Assembly (NCBI GenBank): GCA_002293005.1
Contig: DBCJ01000101.1
Coordinates: 1 to 8,607 of the forward strand
Reading direction: 5' to 3'
Origin: Ignavibacteria bacterium UBA961
GTDB taxonomy: Bacteria > Bacteroidota > Ignavibacteria > Kapaibacteriales > UBA961
Length of the DNA: 8,607 nt
Shown: positions 1 through 6,745 of the stretch, piece by piece
How the letters are laid out: each line of letters starts with the position of its first letter
How positions within the stretch are numbered: position 1 is the first letter of the stretch
Translations under genes and position numbers: made by a program
The notes under the pieces: model-generated
Database searches by the model: none
The model's input: only the letters and a program-made list of their open reading frames with translations
What the model was told of the DNA's origin: nothing

Positions 1-375
1 TGCAATGGATAATGCTCCATGAATTGGTCTAAGCTCACCATCCAAAGCAAGTTCACCGATGAAAACCGTATCATCGAGAGCTTCTTGATCGAGATGACCC
101 ATTGCTGTAATAATACCAAGCGCAATCGGTAAATCAAAACCACTGCCTTCTTTTCGAATATCAGCGGGTGCAAGATTGACGGTGATTCTCTTGAGTGGAA
201 AAGGTAATTCAGAATTTTTGATTGCCGCAGAAACCCTTTCACGAGATTCCTTGACGGCGGAATCAGGAAGACCAACCATCAAAAACATGGGAACTGCATT
301 TTCAAGATGCGTTTCTATGTGAACAGGAAAAGCCCCAATACCGAATACGGATGCAGAATACAAAGATGCGTACAT
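1..375 (-). CDS. comM: ComM/YifB-family Mg-chelatase-like AAA ATPase, N-terminal part
   Basis: Partial gene: it starts at the ATG at 375-373 on the minus strand and runs off the left edge after 125 codons without a stop. The translation begins MYASLYSASVFGIGAFPVHI and contains the conserved VGLPDSAVKESRERV block (about residues 34-48), ITVNLAPADIRKEG (about 64-77), FDLPIALGI and the FIGELALDGELRP block near the end. These are hallmarks of the N-terminal ChlI/Lon-like domain of the YifB/ComM family; the AAA+ ATPase core would lie outside the window. ComM is known as a branch-migration helicase needed for integrating transformed DNA, but the family is very widespread and the role in this organism is inferred. 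The start has only a weak Shine-Dalgarno sequence; a GTG three codons upstream (384-382) is an alternative. A strong terminator lies between it and the upstream gene, so it probably has its own promoter in the roughly 45-nt gap, although I could not identify one. Confidence 0.93.
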   Translation of the reverse strand, partial: MYASLYSASVFGIGAFPVHIETHLENAVPMFLMVGLPDSAVKESRERVSAAIKNSELPFPLKRITVNLAPADIRKEGSGFDLPIALGIITAMGHLDQEALDDTVFIGELALDGELRPIHGALSIA

Positions 376-420
376 GATGTCCACTGAAATAATTCTTTTG
401 CAACTTAGATAATGTGATGA

Positions 421-453
421 GAAAAAAAAACTCCGATGAAAAGCATCGGAGTT
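421..453 (-). terminator. Rho-independent terminator of the PspC/LiaF operon
   Basis: A perfect 10-bp inverted repeat has arms at 429-438 and 444-453 (AACTCCGATG / CATCGGAGTT) around a 5-nt loop. On the minus strand it is followed by an uninterrupted run of nine T (positions 430 down to 422). It lies 6 nt past the stop codon of the LiaF-like gene, exactly where an intrinsic terminator for the minus-strand operon is expected. The plus strand has no T tract after the hairpin, so it acts one way. Confidence 0.93.
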
Positions 454-459
454 ATGAGT

Positions 460-1518
460 TTAGAGTTGTTTTGATTTCTCATTTGGCTTGATTACAAGCG
501 TATCAGGAGATTTCTTTCGATTTGTGTCAATACTGTTTAACTGTTTTTCGGGAGCTTTTTGCTTATACATTTGAACTGTGATTGAACTCACTCCGGTTTG
601 AATGTCCAATATGATTTTCTTTTTTGATGTGGCATAATTGGGTGATTCAAAGACATTATCAGCTTTCTTGATGAAGTTTGGAAAATCATGTTTTGACAAA
701 CCTGATTCTTGAGTGATTCTGCAACCTGCATCTTCAGGAATCTCTATGAGGAATTTAGCAGCACCACCTTCTATGTGATAGAATGAAGAATCTTGCATTG
801 TTCCAAGTCGAAGCGAAACTGATGAAGCACCAACCTCGAGATTCAAAGAAGAGATGCGCAATGCAGATAGATCAGCATTCATGGAAGTTGCTCCACCATC
901 AATATCTATATTCCACAATGCTTTTGGATTAAGCAATACTTTTGCTCTCTTTAACTTCTGATTGCCGAATAATGTGAGATTGCCACCAAATTCAAGATTC
1001 ACTCTATTGATGCCATCACGAATTTTATGATCTATTGAAAATGATGATCCGGTATCAATCTCGTCAATATTGCCACCATTTACCTCGGACTCATTCTCAA
1101 ATACTTCAGAATGTCTTTGTATCAGGATAAGTGATGAATCCTCATTCAATCCAATGTCAATCGATGCCGCACCCGCAGAAATGGACAAATATGAAGTATC
1201 GCTGAGATTGGGATCATAAGGAACACTTACGGAATCCCTCACTTCGGAGACTTTCTCATCTTTGTCAAATTCAATGATAATACCTTTGTTTTCATCTTCT
1301 GAAAATAGTATGATACCTGCAATCAATCCAATTCCTGACATGAGGATTTTCTTTACAGTTACATGTTTAACGAGTGAGGAAACACCGAGTAAAAGTAGAA
1401 TCAGTGGCCAAAGTCGCCAAACATCTTCAACCACAAACAAAGGATAAAAATTATGAGCTAAGAGTAATGAACCAATGGTGATAAAGAAGAATCCGAATAG
1501 ATATTTGAATTGATTCAT
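460..1518 (-). CDS. LiaF-like membrane protein with toast-rack-type C-terminal domain
   Basis: 352 residues. Three hydrophobic segments sit at the N-terminus (about 5-25, 35-51 and 57-72), the first two forming a LiaI/LiaF-like (DUF5668-type) module with an LAHN motif at 20-23 and WP at 37-38. The remaining ~270 residues are soluble and beta-rich, with recurring glycine turns of the form G-A/V-A/S/T-S/K (G116, G209, G230, G252, G309). This resembles the DUF2154/DUF4097 toast-rack fold of LiaF and related cell-envelope stress proteins. The tail after about residue 320 is Lys-rich and probably disordered. In Firmicutes LiaF restrains the LiaRS antibiotic-stress system; here no two-component system is nearby, so only a general envelope role can be inferred. 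The ATG overlaps the stop of the upstream PspC gene (ATGA) and has a strong AAAGGAGG site 7 nt upstream (1526-1534), so the two are one translationally coupled operon ending at the terminator at 421-453. Confidence 0.85.
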   Translation of the reverse strand: MNQFKYLFGFFFITIGSLLLAHNFYPLFVVEDVWRLWPLILLLLGVSSLVKHVTVKKILMSGIGLIAGIILFSEDENKGIIIEFDKDEKVSEVRDSVSVPYDPNLSDTSYLSISAGAASIDIGLNEDSSLILIQRHSEVFENESEVNGGNIDEIDTGSSFSIDHKIRDGINRVNLEFGGNLTLFGNQKLKRAKVLLNPKALWNIDIDGGATSMNADLSALRISSLNLEVGASSVSLRLGTMQDSSFYHIEGGAAKFLIEIPEDAGCRITQESGLSKHDFPNFIKKADNVFESPNYATSKKKIILDIQTGVSSITVQMYKQKAPEKQLNSIDTNRKKSPDTLVIKPNEKSKQL

Positions 1519-2105
1519 GATTGGCCCTCCTTTTTACCTGAAAACAAAATGGATATACCGATCGCAATCAAAATAATCGGCCAGAATCGCTCAATATCAA
1601 AATCAGGGAGATAATTGTGAGCCAAGAATATCACGCCCAGAGTAATGAGAATGAAGCCTAGGGCTTTTCCTTTTCCAGGCTTCGATTCTACGGTGAGATT
1701 GAACTTGATCTCTTTGTCATTGAATGCATCTTTCACTTTTCCTTCAAGATTCTCAGCCGCCGCCTCAACCTTTCTACCCAATTCTTCACCGAATTGCTCG
1801 GCTTCCTTTCCAAACTTTTCACCGATGATTTCAGCTTCTTTTCCGAACTCCTCAACTCTCTGCTCAAATGATTTTGAAGAGGCATCGCTTGATTCTTGAT
1901 TGCCAATCATGGGCATCTCCAGAGGCTTCTTGGGAAGCGCTATCCACAATGCGATATAGCCTAAAACTGCAATTGGGGGCTCAAAGAAAAATAATAGAAA
2001 GGCGATTCTGATGAATAATGGGTCGATTGAGAAATACTCACCAAGACCGCTGCAAACACCGGCTATTACCTTGTCCTGAGTATTCCTATATGCTCTTTTT
2101 ACCAT
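1515..2105 (-). CDS. PspC-domain protein with hendecad linker and LiaI-like membrane module
   Basis: 196 residues in three parts. Residues 3-60 form a PspC domain: the KRAYRNTQDKVIAGVCSGLG start is typical, followed by a transmembrane stretch at about 32-57 ending ALWIALPKK. Residues 80-130 are a highly charged helix made of four 11-residue repeats (separate entry). Residues 148-189 form a second membrane module of two helices with LAHN at 161-164 and WP at 175-176, like the start of the next gene. PspC proteins sense or transmit cytoplasmic-membrane stress in the phage-shock response; no PspA, PspB or PspF is visible, so the link to a Psp response is inference. The ATG at 2105 has a GGAG site (2116-2113) with a 7-nt spacer. 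It is the first gene of the two-gene operon and is divergent from the M16 gene across a 121-bp region. Confidence 0.88.
   Translation of the reverse strand: MVKRAYRNTQDKVIAGVCSGLGEYFSIDPLFIRIAFLLFFFEPPIAVLGYIALWIALPKKPLEMPMIGNQESSDASSKSFEQRVEEFGKEAEIIGEKFGKEAEQFGEELGRKVEAAAENLEGKVKDAFNDKEIKFNLTVESKPGKGKALGFILITLGVIFLAHNYLPDFDIERFWPIILIAIGISILFSGKKEGQS
1716..1847 (-). repeat. Four in-frame 33-bp units encoding 11-residue amphipathic repeats
   Basis: Residues 87-130 of the PspC protein split into four consecutive 11-mers: FGKEAEIIGEK, FGKEAEQFGEE, LGRKVEAAAEN and LEGKVKDAFND. Large hydrophobic residues fall at positions 1, 5 and 8 of each unit (F-A-I, F-A-F, L-V-A, L-V-A), the hendecad pattern. 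The first two units are nearly identical in protein and similar in DNA, with FGKEAE recurring exactly 33 bp apart. This periodicity fits either a right-handed coiled coil or a helix lying along a membrane surface. Confidence 0.75.
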
Positions 2106-2130
2106 GTGATAACTCCAATATTATTGAGCG

Positions 2131-2160
2131 TTTACGGAAAGTCATGAAGATAGTTACAAT
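2131..2160 (+). promoter_or_regulatory. Candidate promoter of the M16 gene
   Basis: A TACAAT hexamer at 2155-2160 matches the sigma70 -10 consensus at five of six positions. TTTACG at 2131-2136 matches the -35 box at four of six, with an 18-bp spacer. Transcription would start near 2167 and leave a leader of about 60 nt. It lies in the divergent region between the PspC operon and the M16 gene. In an A+T-rich intergenic region such matches occur by chance, so this is only a candidate; I found no convincing promoter for the minus strand. Confidence 0.3.
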
Positions 2161-2226
2161 CCATGTGGTGAGTTTCCGAAAATTACTTCCTTTCAAAACT
2201 CGTAGATTGCGAGCAAAGGAGTATAT

Positions 2227-3561
2227 ATGGATAGATCAATCGCACCATTATCTGCAGAGAAACCGATATTCACTTTTCCGGCAAATGAATGCAGGAAATT
2301 AAGCAATGGAATGAATGTACTGTTTCTGCACGATGCAAGTAGTCCGCTAATTTCCATTTCTCTTACCATGAGAACGGGAGCAGTTCACGAAAAAATCAGT
2401 GGATTATCAAGGGCCTGTGCAGGACTGATGATGACAGGTACTTCCACAAAGACTGCTCGTGACATTAATATGCTCATTGATCGACTCGGCATTTCATTCT
2501 CTTATTCTGCATCTTGGGATTCATTCGAATGTTCGTCCATTGGTCTTGCAGATCATCGAAATGCAATCATAGATCTGATGTCTGAAACATTATTCGATTC
2601 TCAATTCCAAGAATCTGAAATTGCATTGAAAAAAGATCTCATGCTTGCTGAACATGAGCAATATGCAATGGATCCTGAATATCTGGCTTCTCGTGCCTTG
2701 AGCGCAAGATCATTCGTGAATCATCCATATGGATCTTCCAGACTCGGCATACCTTCAAGCATTAAACAAATTGATAGAAATTCCTGCAAAGAGTGGCATC
2801 AGCATATTCTTGAAACTCCGGATGCTTTCTTTACCATTGCCGGCAATGGTCATCCAGATGAAATTATGGCTTTGCTTGAACAAGCATTTGGGGATTGGAA
2901 ATCAACGGGAATCATGCCTGAAATCATGCAAGCCACCTATAATGATGATATGAAATGCATCATTGCTCCAAAAGCTGATGCAGTCCAAACAGCTTTGCAT
3001 ATTGCATTTCCATCAATAGGAATACATCATCCCGATTATGCTTTGTTTCGTATTGCAAGCACTGCATTTGGTGGGTATTTTGCTTCGCGAATCAATCATA
3101 CTTTGCGTGAAGTACATGGATATACCTATGGGGCATTCGCCCAAAACTATGGGAGAAAAGGTGCGAATACTTATAATATTCAAACGCAAATCGGTAATGA
3201 TGTCACCGCCCATGGCATTGAACTCATCTTCGAGGAAATTCAAAAGATGAGAGAATATCCACTTAAAGAAGAAGAATTCGAAACGGTAAGAAATTATGTG
3301 CTTGGAACAATGATTCAAGGTATGGAAACATATCAACAGATATCAGCCAGAATGAAAATGCTGGAATTCAATCATCTTCCAAAAACATATCATGCTGATC
3401 AATTCGATGCAATTGCAAAAGCTGAGATTAATGATGTATTTGAAATACAACAAGCATATTTCAAGCCATTGCATTGCGTTATTTCAGCATCCGGTGCACA
3501 AGATATATTAACTCCGATACTTGAGAAGTATGGCGAGACAATCATCTTTCAAGAAGCTTGA
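2227..3561 (+). CDS. M16 (insulinase/MPP-like) peptidase homologue lacking the zinc motif
   Basis: 444 residues, the usual length of a two-domain M16B protein. The N-terminal domain starts at KLSNGMNVLFLHD (24-36), and its HPYG (166-169) and following glycine are typical. Where active members carry HxxEH inside a GLAHxxEHMxFKGT-like block, this protein reads GLSRACAGLMMTGT (59-72), so both zinc histidines and the catalytic glutamate are replaced (R62, A65, G66). The C-terminal M16C domain keeps LREVHGYTYG (293-302), giving the substrate-binding R/Y pair (R294, Y301). In heterodimeric M16B enzymes one chain carries the zinc site and the other the R/Y pair, so this looks like the non-catalytic partner; no catalytic partner is in the window. 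No signal peptide is evident. The ATG at 2227 has AAAGGAG at 2215-2221 with a 5-nt spacer. Its 3' end overlaps the convergent transporter gene by 13 bp. Confidence 0.9.
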   Translation: MDRSIAPLSAEKPIFTFPANECRKLSNGMNVLFLHDASSPLISISLTMRTGAVHEKISGLSRACAGLMMTGTSTKTARDINMLIDRLGISFSYSASWDSFECSSIGLADHRNAIIDLMSETLFDSQFQESEIALKKDLMLAEHEQYAMDPEYLASRALSARSFVNHPYGSSRLGIPSSIKQIDRNSCKEWHQHILETPDAFFTIAGNGHPDEIMALLEQAFGDWKSTGIMPEIMQATYNDDMKCIIAPKADAVQTALHIAFPSIGIHHPDYALFRIASTAFGGYFASRINHTLREVHGYTYGAFAQNYGRKGANTYNIQTQIGNDVTAHGIELIFEEIQKMREYPLKEEEFETVRNYVLGTMIQGMETYQQISARMKMLEFNHLPKTYHADQFDAIAKAEINDVFEIQQAYFKPLHCVISASGAQDILTPILEKYGETIIFQEA

Positions 3562-3571
3562 TTTGTTTTTT
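3549..3571 (+). terminator. Possible weak terminator at the convergent gene ends
   Basis: TCAAG-AAG-CTTGA at 3549-3561 forms a short perfect 5-bp hairpin and is followed on the plus strand by a T-rich run (3562-3570). It sits exactly on the 13-bp overlap and contains both stop codons, TGA for the M16 gene and the complement of TGA for the transporter. The stem is short with only two G:C pairs, so termination would be weak. Confidence 0.3.
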
Positions 3572-4487
3572 TAAGTGAAGGAATGAAATCCTCTGCTTGC
3601 GCAATCAAAACCCCGATGATGACAACTGCTCCAATAAAGAGTTTCTCGATGGAAAGAGATTCCATGCCTACAATCACAGCAAGCAATGTTGCAGTAACGG
3701 GTTCGGTCGAAAACATCAGAGCGGCTTTCACGGGTGTTGTCTCATGTTGATATCGCGTCTGAATATAGGTTGCCACGATTGAAGCTAGAATTGCAGTGTA
3801 TAAAAATGCAATCCAAAAATCAGTGGAATTGAATGCTACTTGGATTAAGCTTGGCATATTTGAAACAGGACCTTCCATCAGCATGGAACCGATAAATGCA
3901 AATACACATGAGATGATAAACTGCATCAATGTCAAACGAGCTGAAGATATTGCAATATTCTCGGCATCTCTCATGAATTTATCTGTATATGTGATATACA
4001 TACCCCACATTACGGCGCAGAATAAAGTGGCCGCATCACCTACATTGAATTGCCATTCATCAAGTCCATGTTGAGAGAAAAAAGCCAAACCTGTGAGAAC
4101 GATGAATATGCCCAATACTTGAAACTTGCTGACTGTTCTTTTATCAATCAAAAATGCTGCGATGGGCGTGAAAATTGCCATTGAGCCGGTGATGAAAGAT
4201 GAATTGGCAACAGTAGTATGCTGCAAACCCCATGTTTGAGAAAGAAAGCCGAGTCCGAAAAAAAGCCCTAAAACGCTCCCTTGATACACTTCTTTTTTTG
4301 TGATTCCATGCATCGAGCGAAACCAAAGTGCATAACCGATGAGTGAAGCCAATGCAAATCGCAATCCGGTATAGAGAAATGGTGGCACTTCGTCCAGTGC
4401 ATTCTTGATGATGACAAATGTCCCGCTCCAAATCAAAGTGATGAGAAGCATGAACAAATCAGCTCTTTGCCTTGTATTCAAACTCAT
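3549..4487 (-). CDS. EamA/DMT-family permease
   Basis: 312 residues, a normal length for a ten-helix drug/metabolite transporter. It is hydrophobic throughout and shows the two-repeat EamA layout. The first repeat begins LFMLLITLIWSGTFVIIKNA with the typical PPFLYTGLRFALASL helix after it. The second begins around DAATLFCAVMWGMYITYTDKF, and the protein ends with a GAVVIIGVLIAQ helix. These permeases export or import small metabolites through the inner membrane; the substrate cannot be read from the sequence. The reading frame stays open 29 codons further upstream (to 4574), but the ATG at 4487 is chosen because it begins the hydrophilic head MSLNTRQRADL and has GGAG with a 6-nt spacer. The gene is divergent from serS and runs tail to tail into the M16 gene; no terminator is visible on its strand. 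Confidence 0.9.
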   Translation of the reverse strand: MSLNTRQRADLFMLLITLIWSGTFVIIKNALDEVPPFLYTGLRFALASLIGYALWFRSMHGITKKEVYQGSVLGLFFGLGFLSQTWGLQHTTVANSSFITGSMAIFTPIAAFLIDKRTVSKFQVLGIFIVLTGLAFFSQHGLDEWQFNVGDAATLFCAVMWGMYITYTDKFMRDAENIAISSARLTLMQFIISCVFAFIGSMLMEGPVSNMPSLIQVAFNSTDFWIAFLYTAILASIVATYIQTRYQHETTPVKAALMFSTEPVTATLLAVIVGMESLSIEKLFIGAVVIIGVLIAQAEDFIPSLKKTNQAS

Positions 4488-4493
4488 AATTAT

Positions 4494-4497
4494 CTCC
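4494..4497 (-). promoter_or_regulatory. Ribosome binding site that fixes the EamA permease start
   Basis: On the minus strand GGAG (4497-4494) lies 6 nt before the ATG at 4487. The next in-frame ATG upstream (residue -6) lies before this site and has no site of its own, so the shorter start is preferred. Confidence 0.7.
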
Positions 4498-4564
4498 AAT
4501 TGCATACAAAATACGCTCTTGAGACGATATGTCATTCGAGAGTTTCGATGGGAAATCCGTAATT

Positions 4565-4582
4565 TGTGACACAATTCTCACA
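4565..4582. repeat. Short inverted repeat upstream of serS
   Basis: TGTGA (4565-4569) and TCACA (4578-4582) form a dyad with an 8-nt spacer, 20 nt before the serS start. The arms match a CRP half-site, but the spacer is 8 rather than 6, so a CRP site is not supported. It may be a small operator or a leader hairpin, or chance. Confidence 0.25.
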
Positions 4583-4601
4583 CAGTTTTCGGTTCAATAC
4601 A

Positions 4602-5861
4602 ATGCTTGATGTAAAATTCATTCGCGAAAATCCCGATGCGGTCAAACAAAATGTGATCAATAAAAATGAATCGGCAGACATAGATGCACTACTCACACTC
4701 GATGAGAAAAGACGCTCATTGATCCAAGAAGTGGAAGTATTGAAAAGCAAAAGAAATACCGTGTCAGAATTGATTGCTTCCCTCAAGAAGAATAAAGAAG
4801 ACGCAACTTCGCATATCGAAGAAATGCGCGCTGTGTCAGATACCATCAAATCTCTTGATGATTCTCTTCGACCGATTGAAGAACAAATGGAAGATATCGT
4901 TCTTCGCATTCCGAATATGGTACATGCTTCCGTTCCAATCGGGAAAAGCGCTGCAGACAATGTGGAAGTGCGCCGCAAAGGTGATACGATTGAACAGGGT
5001 TTCAGAAAGAATCATCTGGAAATCTCCAAGCAATTGAATATCCTCGATTTTGAAAGAGGCGCTAAAGTAAGTGGTAGTGGTTTCGGTTTTTATGTAGGTA
5101 AAGGAGCAAGTCTCGAAAGAGCACTCATCAATTTCATGATCGATTTGCATTTGGAAAAGCATGGCTATACAGAAATGATGCCTCCTTTTCTCGCAAATTA
5201 TGCTTCAATGCGTGGTACTGGACAATTACCGAAAATGGAAGAGGATATGTATGCGATGCCATTGGACGGTCTCTATGCAATTCCTACCGCTGAAGTTCCC
5301 CTCACGAATTTCCACCGCGATGAAGTACTCGCAAATGATCAATTACCCGTGAAATATTGCGGTTATTCCGCTTGTTTCAGAAGGGAAGCGGGAAGCTATG
5401 GTAAGGATACGAAGGGATTTCTACGCGTGCATCAATTCAATAAAGTTGAACTCGTGAAATTCGTGAAACCTGAAACATCATATGATGAATTGGAAGTACT
5501 CGTGACAGATGTGGAAGATGTATTGAATGCACTCGAAATTCCATATCGCGTTCTGCAATTATGCAGTGGAGACACTAGTTTTTCAAGTGCGAAAACATAT
5601 GATCTCGAAGCTTGGTCACCCGCTGAACAGAAGTGGCTTGAAGTATCAAGCTGTTCAAACTTTGAATCATATCAAGCAAGAAGAGCGAATATCAGATTTA
5701 GAAATGATCAAGGCAAACCTGAATTCTTGCATACATTGAATGGCAGTGGTCTTGCCACATCGCGCTTGATGGTTGCCATTCTCGAGCATTATCAAACGGA
5801 AGATGGACATATCAATGTACCCAAGGCATTGCAGCCATATTGTCGTTTCGAAAGCATTTAA
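4602..5861 (+). CDS. serS: Seryl-tRNA synthetase
   Basis: 419 residues, standard for a bacterial class II SerRS; it charges tRNA-Ser (and tRNA-Sec) with serine in the cytoplasm. The N-terminal MLDVKFIRENPDAV is classical and is followed by the long antiparallel coiled coil that grips the tRNA long variable arm (about 26-102). The catalytic core shows TAEVPLTN (229-236, serine binding), motif 2 from FRREAGSYGKDTKG to HQFNKVEL (259-284), the KTYDLEAW and EVSSCSNFE blocks (331-355) with QARRANIRFR after them, and motif 3 NGSGLATSRLMVAILE (380-395). All key residues appear intact. The frame stays open 12 codons further upstream to a GTG at 4566, but family alignment favours the ATG at 4602. No Shine-Dalgarno sequence is visible before either start. 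It is divergent from the EamA gene and leads straight into the SpoU methyltransferase. Confidence 0.98.
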   Translation: MLDVKFIRENPDAVKQNVINKNESADIDALLTLDEKRRSLIQEVEVLKSKRNTVSELIASLKKNKEDATSHIEEMRAVSDTIKSLDDSLRPIEEQMEDIVLRIPNMVHASVPIGKSAADNVEVRRKGDTIEQGFRKNHLEISKQLNILDFERGAKVSGSGFGFYVGKGASLERALINFMIDLHLEKHGYTEMMPPFLANYASMRGTGQLPKMEEDMYAMPLDGLYAIPTAEVPLTNFHRDEVLANDQLPVKYCGYSACFRREAGSYGKDTKGFLRVHQFNKVELVKFVKPETSYDELEVLVTDVEDVLNALEIPYRVLQLCSGDTSFSSAKTYDLEAWSPAEQKWLEVSSCSNFESYQARRANIRFRNDQGKPEFLHTLNGSGLATSRLMVAILEHYQTEDGHINVPKALQPYCRFESI

Positions 5862-5863
5862 GA

Positions 5864-6655
5864 ATGTCAGGCGAATCACATAATCCGCTTCTTGACATGT
5901 ATAGAGATTTGCGCCATGCACAAACTCTTCATACAGTATCAAAAGTGTTTTTGACAGATGGAGAGAAAATCACGCTGACTGTTTTGGAAAGTGAGTTGAG
6001 CATTGCATCAATCCTTCTGACCGAAGATTTGTTTTTAAAGCATGAAGTATTGATTAGAAGCAGATTATCAGATGAGTATATTCTGATCATGCCCAAAAAG
6101 GAAATGGATACACTAGTTGGCATTGATCTCCATAGTCCAATGATGTCCATTACGAACACTCCGCCGCCAAGTGATTTACATTCATTGAAGAGTCCTGTCA
6201 TTGCTCTCAATGGCATCGTCAATTCCGACAATGTGGGTGGAATCATTCGAAATGCGATTGGTTTGGGATTTGAATCCATCATAACTGATTCAACCACGAG
6301 TTCACCGTATTTGAGAAGATCAGTTCGCGTTTCAATGGGTTCTATTGCATTCGCCAAATGTGGATTTTCACAAAATCTTAGGCAAGATCTCGAACAAATG
6401 AAGTCCGAAAAAGGACTAAAAATCATATCTGCAGAGATAAATTCACATTCTAGGTCATTGAATGACTATGTATTTCCACAAGACTTCATTGTGGTATTGG
6501 GAAGCGAAGGGAATGGAATTGAAAAGGATATTTTGGCGATTTCTGATGATATTATCCATATTCCTATGGATTCTCGTGTAAAATCTCTGAATGTTTCATC
6601 GAGTTCGGCCATCATTTTACATGCTGCGAGACAAAGAAATCAACAATGTGGATAA
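5864..6655 (+). CDS. SpoU/TrmH-family RNA 2'-O-ribose methyltransferase
   Basis: 263 residues. The first ~100 residues resemble the L30e-like substrate-binding domain common in this family (KVFLTDGEKI... SILLTEDLF). The C-terminal SPOUT domain has all three motifs: motif 1 NSDNVGGIIRNA (120-131, catalytic-type R129), motif 2 LGSEGNGIE (212-220) and motif 3 IPMDSRVKSLNVSSSSA (233-249, N243). SPOUT enzymes bind S-adenosylmethionine in a C-terminal knot and methylate ribose 2'-OH in rRNA or tRNA. The domain arrangement is closer to RlmB/TsnR-type rRNA enzymes than to minimal TrmH, but the target nucleotide cannot be assigned. The ATG at 5864 begins 2 nt after the serS stop; an in-frame TTG at 5840 inside serS is less likely. 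No clear Shine-Dalgarno sequence is present, so translation probably depends on coupling to serS. Confidence 0.93.
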   Translation: MSGESHNPLLDMYRDLRHAQTLHTVSKVFLTDGEKITLTVLESELSIASILLTEDLFLKHEVLIRSRLSDEYILIMPKKEMDTLVGIDLHSPMMSITNTPPPSDLHSLKSPVIALNGIVNSDNVGGIIRNAIGLGFESIITDSTTSSPYLRRSVRVSMGSIAFAKCGFSQNLRQDLEQMKSEKGLKIISAEINSHSRSLNDYVFPQDFIVVLGSEGNGIEKDILAISDDIIHIPMDSRVKSLNVSSSSAIILHAARQRNQQCG

Positions 6656-6733
6656 GCATGTGCAAAATATTTCTTTGTGGAAAACTAGCGATAAGCTATC
6701 TTTGCAAGCTCTATTTGAATTCCTTTTTTCATC

Positions 6734-6738
6734 GAGGA
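6734..6738 (+). promoter_or_regulatory. Ribosome binding site that decides the rplM start
   Basis: GAGGA at 6734-6738 is 7 nt before a GTG at 6746 but only 1 nt before the in-frame TTG at 6740. The spacing selects GTG as the start codon. Confidence 0.65.
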
Positions 6739-6745
6739 TTTGACT

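Noticed and set aside
2135..2178. Inverted repeat CGGAAA/TTTCCG in the divergent region upstream of the M16 gene
   Set aside because: The arms are only 6 bp and 32 bp apart; too weak to call an operator without conservation.
3013..3336. 107-codon open frame on the minus strand inside the M16 gene
   Set aside because: It lies wholly inside a well-supported gene on the other strand, lacks any family feature and has low-complexity composition typical of an antisense shadow.
3517..3531. Perfect hairpin ATACTT-GAG-AAGTAT near the end of the M16 gene as a terminator for the EamA gene
   Set aside because: There is no T tract after it on the minus strand, and it encodes ordinary residues of the M16 C-terminus.
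4565..4582. CRP-like site TGTGA/TCACA upstream of serS
   Set aside because: The spacer is 8 nt instead of 6 and no CRP context is known for this organism; kept only as a low-confidence inverted repeat.
4598..4603. TACAAT as the -10 box of serS
   Set aside because: It overlaps the start codon, so transcription from it would begin inside the gene.
5929..6426. 165-codon open frame on the minus strand inside the SpoU methyltransferase
   Set aside because: It is antisense to conserved SPOUT motifs and has no recognisable domain or ribosome binding site.
6685..6708. TAGC-GATAA-GCTA dyad before rplM as a terminator or operator
   Set aside because: The stem is only 4 bp with no T run directly after it; likely chance.
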